Assembly (NCBI GenBank): GCA_003159055.1
Contig: PMLH01000159.1
Span: 1-13,818, forward strand
Source of the DNA: Myxococcales bacterium
GTDB taxonomy: Bacteria; Myxococcota; Polyangia; Fen-1088
Direction of reading: 5' to 3'
DNA length: 13,818 nucleotides
Shown: piece by piece, positions 6,752-13,117 of the stretch
How the letters are laid out: every line of letters starts with the position of its first letter
How positions within the stretch are numbered: position 1 is the first letter of the stretch
Position numbers and translations under genes: made by a program
Notes under the pieces: generated by a model
Seen by the model: the letters and a program-made list of their open reading frames with translations, nothing else
Databases searched by the model: none
What the model was told of the DNA's origin: nothing

Positions 6752-9196
6752 TCAGTACTCGTAATCGCTGAATGCGTTCACGGACTGCTTGAGGAGCTTG
6801 TGATAGTCCTCATAGGCGTAGAAGCCGAGGCACACGATGGCGACCTTCTCGACATCGGACAGCTCGTCGCGGGTCTTGCCCACGCTCTCTGGTAGCTTCT
6901 CTTTGTACTCGGCGTGGTACTTGCCGTCCCAGACGGCGGCATACCACCCCAGATCGACGAGCCTCTGGTGCTCGTCCAGCGTCAAATCGACCCACTGGGT
7001 ACCTGGGGCGAACAACTCCGCAAGACTGCGGCGTTGGAAGAATCCCGGGCCATTGCTGACCACCGCTAAGATGGTCTCCTCCCGGGTTCCCACCAATCCG
7101 ACCTGAACCTGCACCTCGGTATTCTCGATGCGATCTGCCCACTTGTTGAGAGAGGGGCTCTGCCCGCGCATCTTGGTTGCCAGGTCCTTGCCTTTGAGGG
7201 TCACCCCCACGCCGAACATGCCGGTGGTGGGATTCATTTCGCCGTCGAGCGTGCCCACACCCGTCTCGACACTCAGCTTCGTCTTCCCGAGGGTGTCCAT
7301 GTCGATCTGGAACTTGCCAAGCTTGACCGACAGCGTCTGTTTGTCGGGATTTCCTTTGCTCTGCTTGAAGGCCACCTCGACCGGCACGCCCGACCCCGTA
7401 ACCTGGTTGACCACGCCGTCGAGCTTCACCTTGCCCTTGAGCACGACATCGCCCTTCGTGACGACCTGGAACTGGCCGTCCACGAGTTGGATGTCGATGT
7501 TCATCTCGAATTCGACCTCGCCAGGGAACTTCTCGCTGATGTCAGGAAGACCGGGACGCAGGAAGTTCTTGATCTTGTTGATGGTCTTCGGCTTCGCAAC
7601 GTACTTCGGCTTGATGCGCAGGAAGGGATATCCCTGGGACAGTCGATTGGCGAAGCGGTCGAGTTGGTGCGCGACGGTGACCCACGCCTCAAACTCGCTG
7701 GTGTTGAGGGCCTGGAAGATCTCGGTCATCTGCTGGTCAGTGGCGCCCGCGGGTGTGGGCATCTCGTACGGGGATTGCGGCGGCCCCAAGCGTCGCAGCT
7801 CGTCCTCGTTGCCGGTCGCTTCAACCCTCTTGACGTAGGCGTTCACGTACCCGTCGTAGGCGAGCTTGATGTTGCCACAGACCGCCAGGTTCCGTTGGTG
7901 AATGGAGGCATTCACCTCGTCGTCGTGCCCGTAATTTTCCAGTCGGCCGGTTCCGCCCAGAAGCCCGAGGCCGCCCAGTTGCCCCGAGGTTGGTGCGTAG
8001 TAGAGAATCTCGACCTCGCCGTCGTGCTTCTGCAGTGTATTGCGCAGACCCTGCGGATCCGACACGATCTTGTCGATGTCGATGCCATCCTCTTTCCCGG
8101 GCACGCCCACGACGCTGGACATCGATGCCATATCGACGAAGGTGGTGCCGCTCACGTTCTCGAAGACGGCGTAGGCGCCTATCAATCCCCGCGTGGTCAC
8201 CCCCTCGGCCAGCTCGAAGCGGCCTTCGGGAATCCCGTCCGAGCTCATCACGACAAGGGTTCGCGCCGTGGGCGTCAGAACCAGGACGTGAAAGCCGCGC
8301 GCGAGGGCGGTGGGGTGGTAGTCCTGCAGAAACCCGCTCAGCACGGAGCCCACCAACGCCTTCAGATCGACGTCGTCGCGATTGCTGGTCCAGCCGGCAG
8401 CCAGCGCCAGGTTGTCGACGCAGTAGCGGGCGGAGCGGTGGGTCTTGCCGCGGGTCGCTTCGCCCCGGCCATCGAGGGACGTCGCAGGTCCCTTGCGCTC
8501 GTAGATCCGTTTCAGCAGTCGGCGCTGGCCACGCTCTTGCTCGCTCGCGGCCTGCGCGACCACCACGCGTGTGATGGCGCGCGTGTGGTTGCGCGTGTCG
8601 ATCTGCGCTTCGACGAGCCTGTCCGCACCGTCGTTCGCATCGTCGTTCGCGTCGCCGCCTGCGCCGGATTGGGTGGCGTCGAACATGTACGTCGGGTCGC
8701 CACTGGCCAGCAGGATCTGGTACCGGCCGGCCCGGATCTTGTCCAGCTTGCCGTAACCCTCCTTGCCAGCGTGCAGGGATGCGTCCGGCAGGCCATCGGG
8801 CGAGCGGAGGATTAGGTCCACGTCGCCCACTCGGTGGCCAAACTCGTCCACCGTCTGCACCTCCACGCGTGAGAAGAGGCGCGGGCGCTTCACCTGGATG
8901 CGATGGCGCTTGCCCGCGGCCAGCGTGAGCGGGTCGAGGGCCTTCGGAACGTAAAGAATCCCGGGTACGTCCTCGTCGCTAAGCAGGTAGGTCTTCCCAT
9001 CCTTCGCCCTTTGGGTGCACCCGATGTACTCGTGGAGGCAGCGGTTGACCTTGTCGGGAACGCTGGTTCCGAAGTTGAACTGGGCGAGGTCCTGCCAGGT
9101 CAGCCCGTACTTCTCCGCAATGCTCGCCAGCGTCTCTCCGGTTTGCACGTGGTGCTCAGTGAAGGGCACGAGCTCGGTTTCGCTTGAAGTCGCCAT
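6752..9196 (-). CDS. Large LysM-domain protein with beta module, beta-rich region and tandem C-terminal LGW/WD motifs; T6SS effector candidate
   Basis: This 814-aa protein has no signal peptide, so export would need a dedicated route. Domains: a LysM-type peptidoglycan/glycan-binding unit (about 14-86; HHVQTGETLASIAEKYGL to GILYVPKAL, with an insertion between the core and the closing VP motif); a beta module (about 110-163; VDEFGHRV, SPDG, IRAGRYQILL) like those in the protein encoded at 4887-6311; an Asp/Asn-rich linker (178-192); an unassigned middle region (about 200-545); a beta-rich segment with repeated VxLKGKV-like strands (about 550-690); and a tail with two related motifs, LTLDEHQRLVDLGWYAAVWD (738-757) and ELSDVEKVAIVCLGF (about 776-791). 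No catalytic signature is recognised. ATG 9196 is preceded by a 12-bp palindrome (9221-9232) but no clear ribosome-binding site. It may share a transcript with the secreted protein 160 bases upstream. Its 3' end converges on the 6399-6736 gene with a 15-base gap. Confidence 0.85.
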   Translation of the reverse strand: MATSSETELVPFTEHHVQTGETLASIAEKYGLTWQDLAQFNFGTSVPDKVNRCLHEYIGCTQRAKDGKTYLLSDEDVPGILYVPKALDPLTLAAGKRHRIQVKRPRLFSRVEVQTVDEFGHRVGDVDLILRSPDGLPDASLHAGKEGYGKLDKIRAGRYQILLASGDPTYMFDATQSGAGGDANDDANDGADRLVEAQIDTRNHTRAITRVVVAQAASEQERGQRRLLKRIYERKGPATSLDGRGEATRGKTHRSARYCVDNLALAAGWTSNRDDVDLKALVGSVLSGFLQDYHPTALARGFHVLVLTPTARTLVVMSSDGIPEGRFELAEGVTTRGLIGAYAVFENVSGTTFVDMASMSSVVGVPGKEDGIDIDKIVSDPQGLRNTLQKHDGEVEILYYAPTSGQLGGLGLLGGTGRLENYGHDDEVNASIHQRNLAVCGNIKLAYDGYVNAYVKRVEATGNEDELRRLGPPQSPYEMPTPAGATDQQMTEIFQALNTSEFEAWVTVAHQLDRFANRLSQGYPFLRIKPKYVAKPKTINKIKNFLRPGLPDISEKFPGEVEFEMNIDIQLVDGQFQVVTKGDVVLKGKVKLDGVVNQVTGSGVPVEVAFKQSKGNPDKQTLSVKLGKFQIDMDTLGKTKLSVETGVGTLDGEMNPTTGMFGVGVTLKGKDLATKMRGQSPSLNKWADRIENTEVQVQVGLVGTREETILAVVSNGPGFFQRRSLAELFAPGTQWVDLTLDEHQRLVDLGWYAAVWDGKYHAEYKEKLPESVGKTRDELSDVEKVAIVCLGFYAYEDYHKLLKQSVNAFSDYEY

Positions 9197-9220
9197 GGGG
9201 GTGCACGCAAACTAGGGCAG

Positions 9221-9232
9221 CGTTGCGCAACG
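9221..9232. promoter_or_regulatory. 12-bp perfect palindrome just upstream of the LysM gene
   Basis: CGTTGCGCAACG is a perfect palindrome whose near edge lies 25 bases upstream of the LysM ATG at 9196, abutting a second short palindrome, CGGCGCCG (9231-9238). The position suits a repressor operator or a 5'-leader hairpin. There is no flanking evidence for a specific regulator. Confidence 0.25.
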
Positions 9233-9356
9233 GCGCCGCAATCGAAGACGGGCCGCTTTCTGCGCATCGGCTCTGCCGGTAGATCGATCGAACAAGTTGC
9301 GTACACTAGCACGACCATCGTCTTTTGGCCTAGTGCGATACTGAGCCACTGGGCGA

Positions 9357-9947
9357 CTAGCGAGGAGGGACGGCTCTCAGCGGAGCTCCCCCGCCTGGGG
9401 GACCAATTCCTTTGAAATCCACCTGGTCCGGGATGGCCGGCTTTGGGGTGATGGTATCGAGGCAACGGCGGGCTTCCTCCCGAACGAACGGGAGGGGATG
9501 CTTCGCGAGGCGTTTGCATGGGGCGCTGAGCTTGTTTCGGGCGACGGCGAATTGGTCCTTGTCGCCTCGGTTCTGAAAACGCAGCGTGTGCGAATAGCCG
9601 TGCTCGACCGCACCGAGGTAAGCGGTGATGGCCCGTGCGGCAAAGACCACCGAATCGGGATCCTTGGCCGTCGCTAACCGAATGATCGATTCCGGCCCGC
9701 CGCCGCGGGCGGCCTCGCCGGCCTCCTCGGCCACGTAGAGGAAATCGGCGTTGACAAAGGCATCAACGAACGCCTTGCCCTGGAGGCTAAAGACCGCGAG
9801 CCGGAAAAGCTTGCCCGCCACATCCTGCCCCTTGGCGGTGTGCAGGCACTCGGCGCGGCCCCGCACATCCTCGATGCCATCGCACTCCGGCGGTCTTTCC
9901 GGTGCGACCGACAACAAAAACAGCAACAAACCCAGACCGCTTTGCAT
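9357..9947 (-). CDS. Secreted four-cysteine protein of unknown function
   Basis: This 196-aa protein begins MQSGLGLLLFLLSVAP, a hydrophobic signal segment without a basic residue, so secretion is likely but not certain. The mature part has four cysteines (residues 22, 34, 144, 162), suggesting two disulfides and a periplasmic or outer location. The middle is helical and Ala-rich, with segments such as KDPDSVVFAARAITAYLG and LPFVREEARRCLDTI that recall helical-repeat packing. The tail (about 168-196) is Pro/Gly-rich. No family is recognised. It lies upstream of the LysM gene on the same strand (160-base gap) and is divergent from the DUF6484 gene (165-base gap). By position it could be a cognate immunity or accessory protein for the LysM protein, which is inference only. 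Upstream of ATG 9947 the ribosome-binding site is weak. Confidence 0.75.
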   Translation of the reverse strand: MQSGLGLLLFLLSVAPERPPECDGIEDVRGRAECLHTAKGQDVAGKLFRLAVFSLQGKAFVDAFVNADFLYVAEEAGEAARGGGPESIIRLATAKDPDSVVFAARAITAYLGAVEHGYSHTLRFQNRGDKDQFAVARNKLSAPCKRLAKHPLPFVREEARRCLDTITPKPAIPDQVDFKGIGPPGGGAPLRAVPPR

Positions 9948-10112
9948 CGCCGCAAAGGTTACCCTAGGTAGCCACAGATGCCCAAGTCAAGAGCGGTGCA
10001 TTGTGCGCAGACATTCTAAACTCCTTGTACGCAACATCGTCGCCGCAAAAGCGGACTATGGACATTGCTTCCAAGTGCTCTAGGCTTGGCAGCGCACGAC
10101 CACGGACCAACC

Positions 10113-10640
10113 ATGCGAGCGAAAACCGGACCCGCCAAACCCACTTCCGTCGTCATCTCACCGGCTGCGATGCCGGTTCGCGTGGGCAGTCTCGCCTCAG
10201 GTAGCAGGCCGGGGGCACTGCTCGTCAATTTTGAAGGCAACGTCAGCGGGCGGCCCATCCAGGCGCGTTCGGTGATTTCGCTCGACGAGCAAACCCTCCA
10301 GGATGCGGTGGCGACCCGAAGGCCGGTGGTGTTGCTGTTCGAGAATCAGGATCCCGAGCGACCGATTGTGGTCGGGGTGATTGCACCGGATCCGGGCGCC
10401 GTCCTTCTCGGCTCGCTCTTGCGTGCGCCGGCTGCTGCCGCGACGCCGGCCTGCCCGGTTGAAGCGCGCCTCGATGGCAAGCGCGTGGTGCTGGAAGCCG
10501 AGCAGGAAGTCGTGCTCCGCTGTGGCGAGGCCAGCATCACCCTCCGTCGCGACGGCAAGGTGGTGTTGCGCGGCGCCTACGTCGAAACCACAGCCAAGGG
10601 CCTAAATCGCATTCGAGGCGGTAGCGTAAAGATCAACTGA
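10113..10640 (+). CDS. DUF6484 domain protein, T6SS-associated
   Basis: This 175-aa soluble protein has two parts. Residues about 20-92 match the DUF6484 pattern: VRVGSL, then GALLVNFEGN, ARSVISLDE, and the hallmark VVLLFENQDPERPIVVGVI. After an Ala/Pro linker, residues about 115-175 (VVLEAEQEVVLRCGEASITL, RRDGKVVLRGAYVET, NRIRGGSVKIN) resemble the repeating beta-strand tail of gp5/VgrG-like spike proteins. DUF6484 proteins are known from T6SS gene neighbourhoods and are thought to be spike- or cargo-associated; a precise role is not established. ATG 10113 is preferred because the domain follows soon after it; an in-frame TTG at 10065 would add 16 unconserved-looking residues. The next gene starts one base after its stop, so the two are surely one operon. 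Confidence 0.85.
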   Translation: MRAKTGPAKPTSVVISPAAMPVRVGSLASGSRPGALLVNFEGNVSGRPIQARSVISLDEQTLQDAVATRRPVVLLFENQDPERPIVVGVIAPDPGAVLLGSLLRAPAAAATPACPVEARLDGKRVVLEAEQEVVLRCGEASITLRRDGKVVLRGAYVETTAKGLNRIRGGSVKIN

Positions 10641-10641
10641 C

Positions 10642-11901
10642 ATGCCTTCCCCCCTCACGCGTTCAATTCTATGGGACATCTACCAAGAACACCTCGACGA
10701 GGCGGCTTGGTTGTGGAGCGAATGGGAAGCATCGCTGGATTCCGCGGTGTATTCCATCGCCGATGTGGCCGCGGGTCCTGAAGAGCGGCTGCTTGCGCAC
10801 CTCGACGGTCTGGTGCTGGGCGGGGCGCCGGTGGCCGAGAATCTGCTCATCCCTTCTCTCGGCAGCGACGATCCCGGCCAGCTGGCGTCGGCGACTTGGG
10901 TGTTGGTCCAGGCCGAGGACGCCGATCACCAGGACAACGTGGTCGAAGCGCTGGCGGCGGCGGAGCCTGCGGCGGTCGCGGCGATGGGACGTGCTCTGCT
11001 TCGGAGCCCACGGGCCGACCTCAGCCGATTCCTTCCACTGTGGGAGGCCGGAAATCCAGCTCTGCGCGCTCTCACCCTCGATCTCTTCACGCTGCGCGAA
11101 CCGGACTGGGTGCGCGAGCGAATTCCCGCGGCCCTGCGCAGCGGGAAGCAGGCCTTGGTTTCGGCGGCGCTGCGGGCGGTTCGCATCCTGCGCGATGAGG
11201 CGTTCAAGGACCACGTCCAGATTGCCATGCAGATCGAGGATCCTCGGGGTTGGCGCGAAGCCATCAGCGCCGGACTCACGCTTGGCCTCAAGATCGCGTG
11301 GGATGTCTGCCGAGCTGCGGCCGATGCCAAGGGAAACGCTTGCCGCTTTCCGCTCGGAATTCTGGCCAGCAGTCCCGACCCGAACGACCGCGCCTTGGTG
11401 CGTACCAAAGTGGCGGATCCCGAGGTTGCGGTGAACGCGCTGTGGGCGCTGGGGTTCGCTGGCGACGTCGACTCCGCCGAAGTGCTCATCGAGGCTCTGG
11501 AAAAAGCCGGGCAGGTCGCGGGCGAGGCCCTGTCTGCCATCACCGGCGTGGTGGTGGAAGGCTCCTTGCGCAAGCCCGGCGAGACCCACGGCCCCGACCA
11601 GGAAGAGGTTGGCCTCGACGATCCACCTCCCGAGGTGCGGACCGAGGACGCGCTTCCCGAACCCGTGGTCGAGAGCTTGAGAGACTGGTGGAGCAAAGCG
11701 CGCGGCCGTTTCAGGCCCGGGATGCGCTATCTCTACGGACAGCCGCGCAGTCCCGAGACGCTGCAGGCGGCGCTGACCAGCGCGCCGACCTGGCGGCGCG
11801 AGATCTTTGCTCTTGAGCTTGCGAGCACCAAAGCGGGTCTACCCAAGGTGGACTTGCAGGGATGGGCAAACGAGCAACTCAAGCAACTGCGCCGCGTCTG
11901 A
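10642..11901 (+). CDS. TIGR02270-family HEAT-repeat-like protein, T6SS-associated
   Basis: This 419-aa, probably cytosolic all-helical protein has the N-terminal signature of TIGR02270: a helix with LDEAAWLWSEWE (18-29), then EERLLAHLDGLVLGG (47-61). Ala/Leu-rich helical pairs resembling HEAT repeats follow (about 70-290), for example NPALRALTLDLFTLREPDWV and DPEVAVNALWALGFAGDVDS. The remainder is a more variable C-terminal region with an acidic segment (GPDQEEVGLDDPPPE) and a closing RREIFALELASTKAGLP. TIGR02270 proteins recur next to VgrG, DUF4123, DUF6484 and PAAR genes, and a chaperone or adaptor role in effector loading is proposed by context only. The ATG follows the DUF6484 stop by a single base, implying translational coupling. 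The 99-aa-coding-size gap downstream is empty apart from a weak inverted repeat, and the next genes are convergent. Confidence 0.85.
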   Translation: MPSPLTRSILWDIYQEHLDEAAWLWSEWEASLDSAVYSIADVAAGPEERLLAHLDGLVLGGAPVAENLLIPSLGSDDPGQLASATWVLVQAEDADHQDNVVEALAAAEPAAVAAMGRALLRSPRADLSRFLPLWEAGNPALRALTLDLFTLREPDWVRERIPAALRSGKQALVSAALRAVRILRDEAFKDHVQIAMQIEDPRGWREAISAGLTLGLKIAWDVCRAAADAKGNACRFPLGILASSPDPNDRALVRTKVADPEVAVNALWALGFAGDVDSAEVLIEALEKAGQVAGEALSAITGVVVEGSLRKPGETHGPDQEEVGLDDPPPEVRTEDALPEPVVESLRDWWSKARGRFRPGMRYLYGQPRSPETLQAALTSAPTWRREIFALELASTKAGLPKVDLQGWANEQLKQLRRV

Positions 11902-11934
11902 TCTTCTGAGGCCTGCGGTGGCAACCCGAGAAGA
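11902..11934. terminator. Weak inverted repeat after the TIGR02270 gene
   Basis: TCTTCT (11902-11907), directly after the stop codon, is complementary to AGAAGA (11929-11934), and an inner GGT/ACC pair could extend the stem-loop. It lies between convergent genes, where a bidirectional terminator is expected. There is no T-tract and the stem is imperfect, so support is slight. Confidence 0.2.
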
Positions 11935-11999
11935 CTGAGCCTTACCGTGTGATGCAGGAGCATCGGGCGAGGCCGTCGAAAAGATGTAGCTCCGATTGG

Positions 12000-12182
12000 T
12001 CAACGACTTTCTCGATGGTCAGACTCCCGACCGCGGTCACCTTCATGACGCCGGCCCTCATCGTGTTCTCGCCGTTCGTCGCGTCGATAGTGGCCCTCGT
12101 CGCGTCTGATGCCGCGCTCTCCCCAGAAGCATCCAGTCGGTCCAATCACGGCCAGCAGCGCGAGAATCAATGCTCTCTTCAT
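12000..12182 (-). CDS. Small highly charged lipoprotein (60 aa)
   Basis: A short frame from ATG 12182 encodes MKRALILALLAVIGPTGC and then a tail made almost entirely of Arg, Asp, Glu, His and Gly (RRDEGHYRRDERREHDEGRR and onward). It has a clean lipoprotein signal with the lipidated Cys at residue 18 (PTGC, an acceptable lipobox). GGAG lies 7 bases upstream of the ATG, a good ribosome-binding site that decides the start. The stop of the beta-barrel gene is only 13 bases upstream, so the two are almost certainly one transcript. Small lipoproteins with charged disordered tails are common in myxobacteria, and their roles are mostly unknown. The tail might bind nucleic acid, metal or peptidoglycan, which is inference. 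A longer upstream extension in this frame is a shadow of the neighbouring gene. Confidence 0.72.
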   Translation of the reverse strand: MKRALILALLAVIGPTGCFWGERGIRRDEGHYRRDERREHDEGRRHEGDRGRESDHRESR

Positions 12183-12195
12183 GAGTGACTCCAAA

Positions 12196-12741
12196 CTAGA
12201 AATAGGCACGCGCGCCCAGGCCAACGTCGATAGTGAAGTCGAGTGGCGGAATGACCACGAGAGCGGGAGCAACTTCGAGGTAGGCTTCAAGGAAGTCTGG
12301 GCGGCGGAACGTGAGAGCGAGGCCCAGCGGAACACGGGCCAGGAGCACGACATCATGGCCGAGCTCGTTTGAGCCGTAGGCCGCCGTGATCAGCCGGCCG
12401 CCGAAACCCACATACCAGTCGAGGCGGACCGCCCTGTTGACGATTTTCTCTTCGTACAGGTAGTCCATGTGGAAGCTGAAATTATGATTGACGTTGCCGC
12501 AACGGTAGGTGTGGCCGTTGCTATCCCGGCACCAGTCGTAGCCCCAGCCGCCGAACCCGAGCCCGAAGTCGAAGGCGTGTGCACCGCCGACAAAGACCTT
12601 GGCTGTGATAGCGGTTGGCTCACCGATTTGGAAGCCCAACCCGAAATTTCGTGTCGTCCCAACCTCGGTTGCTTGAGAACGGGTGGCGTCTACGGAGAGT
12701 ATCGCCAGGGCGGCGAATGTGAAGGCGGCGAAACGTCTCAT
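12196..12741 (-). CDS. DUF3996/BAPKO_0422-like outer-membrane beta-barrel protein
   Basis: This 181-aa protein has a signal peptide (MRRFAAFTFAALAILSVDAT, cleavage likely after SQA, residue 24) and alternating strands typical of an eight-stranded-type barrel ending in Phe. The order GLGFQIGEPTAITAKVF, AFDFGLGFGG, HMDYLYEE, WYVGFGGRL, LLARVPLGLALTF, AYLEVAPALVVIPP and DVGLGARAYF fits the DUF3996 layout: G-x-P-T start, xDYL, YxGxGxRL, RVPxGL, FxExxP, GxRxYF. Cys71 and Cys81 could form a loop disulfide. It is probably a small outer-membrane protein of unknown ligand. ATG 12741 is set by GGAGGCGG about 8-15 bases upstream; the frame is open further upstream but unconvincing. It leads the unit that includes the 60-aa lipoprotein. 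A 10-bp palindrome lies 23 bases upstream of the start. Confidence 0.85.
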   Translation of the reverse strand: MRRFAAFTFAALAILSVDATRSQATEVGTTRNFGLGFQIGEPTAITAKVFVGGAHAFDFGLGFGGWGYDWCRDSNGHTYRCGNVNHNFSFHMDYLYEEKIVNRAVRLDWYVGFGGRLITAAYGSNELGHDVVLLARVPLGLALTFRRPDFLEAYLEVAPALVVIPPLDFTIDVGLGARAYF

Positions 12742-12763
12742 AACCGCCGCCTCCAGATGTCTT

Positions 12764-12773
12764 CGCGATCGCG
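12764..12773. promoter_or_regulatory. 10-bp palindrome upstream of the beta-barrel gene
   Basis: CGCGATCGCG is a perfect palindrome 23 bases upstream of the ATG at 12741. It could be an operator or a methylation site. Such GC-rich palindromes also arise by chance in this genome. Confidence 0.15.
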
Positions 12774-13037
12774 TACCTGGACTGGCTTCCCTGGGTGTCT
12801 TGGTTGCATTCTTCCTCCGCATGGGTTGGGCGTGGCAGAGACAGATGGCGCAGTGCCTTGCGGTACCGAGCATTGTCGAGCTTCATCATCTCCGCACGCG
12901 TCTACAGCACTTTTCGAGCCAGGATTGCCCGCCGTTCCGCCCGCCCGTCGGTGACCGATGGCTACGCGGCGGCGATACCGAGGGCGGATGCCACATCATA
13001 TTGGTCGAGTCGACCCATCACTACGACTGTCTTTGGA

Positions 13038-13061
13038 TGCAAGTCTCTGAACATGCTTGCA
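13038..13061. promoter_or_regulatory. Inverted repeat TGCAAG-N12-CTTGCA upstream of the Gln-rich protein gene
   Basis: Perfect 6-bp arms (13038-13043 and 13056-13061) with a 12-base spacer form a dyad of the size bound by dimeric regulators. It sits 57 bases before the ATG at 13118, near where the promoter should be; TTGCAC (13058-13063) overlapping the right arm could act as a -35 box. No matching -10 is evident. Confidence 0.3.
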
Positions 13062-13117
13062 CGTTCCAACTGGTGCGATTGCTGCTCTAGCAGGGTGTGG
13101 ATATCGAGGTGAACGCC

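Larger units (their letters stand above)
12742..13117. other. 376-base divergent intergenic region
   Basis: This region separates the divergent starts at 12741 (minus) and 13118 (plus) and should hold both promoters. I see the two Shine-Dalgarno sequences (minus-strand GGAGGCGG; plus-strand GAGGTG at about 13106-13111), a palindrome at 12764-12773 and an inverted repeat at 13038-13061. I find no convincing -35/-10 pair. Open frames here lack signal sequences, domains or ribosome-binding sites, so I call no gene. Confidence 0.6.

Noticed and set aside
7487..8815. 442-codon open frame on the plus strand inside the LysM gene
   Set aside because: It lies wholly opposite a coherent LysM protein, has no signal, domain or ribosome-binding site, and is typical of GC-rich antisense frames.
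9304..9335. CACTAG-N20-CTAGTG inverted repeat downstream of the four-Cys protein gene
   Set aside because: Arms are only 6 bp with a 20-base spacer and no T-tract; not convincing as a terminator or operator.
9948..10112. Promoter or sigma54 site between the divergent 9947 and 10113 genes
   Set aside because: TTGTAC and TTGGCA-like hexamers occur, but none has a properly spaced -10 or the GG-N10-GC pattern of a sigma54 promoter.
10669..11589. 306-codon open frame on the minus strand opposite the TIGR02270 gene
   Set aside because: The plus strand matches a known family from its first residues; the antisense frame has Arg/Gln/His-rich shadow composition.
12469..13090. Plus-strand open frames over the beta-barrel gene and intergenic region
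   Set aside because: No ribosome-binding site, signal peptide or recognisable domain; they partly mirror the barrel gene.
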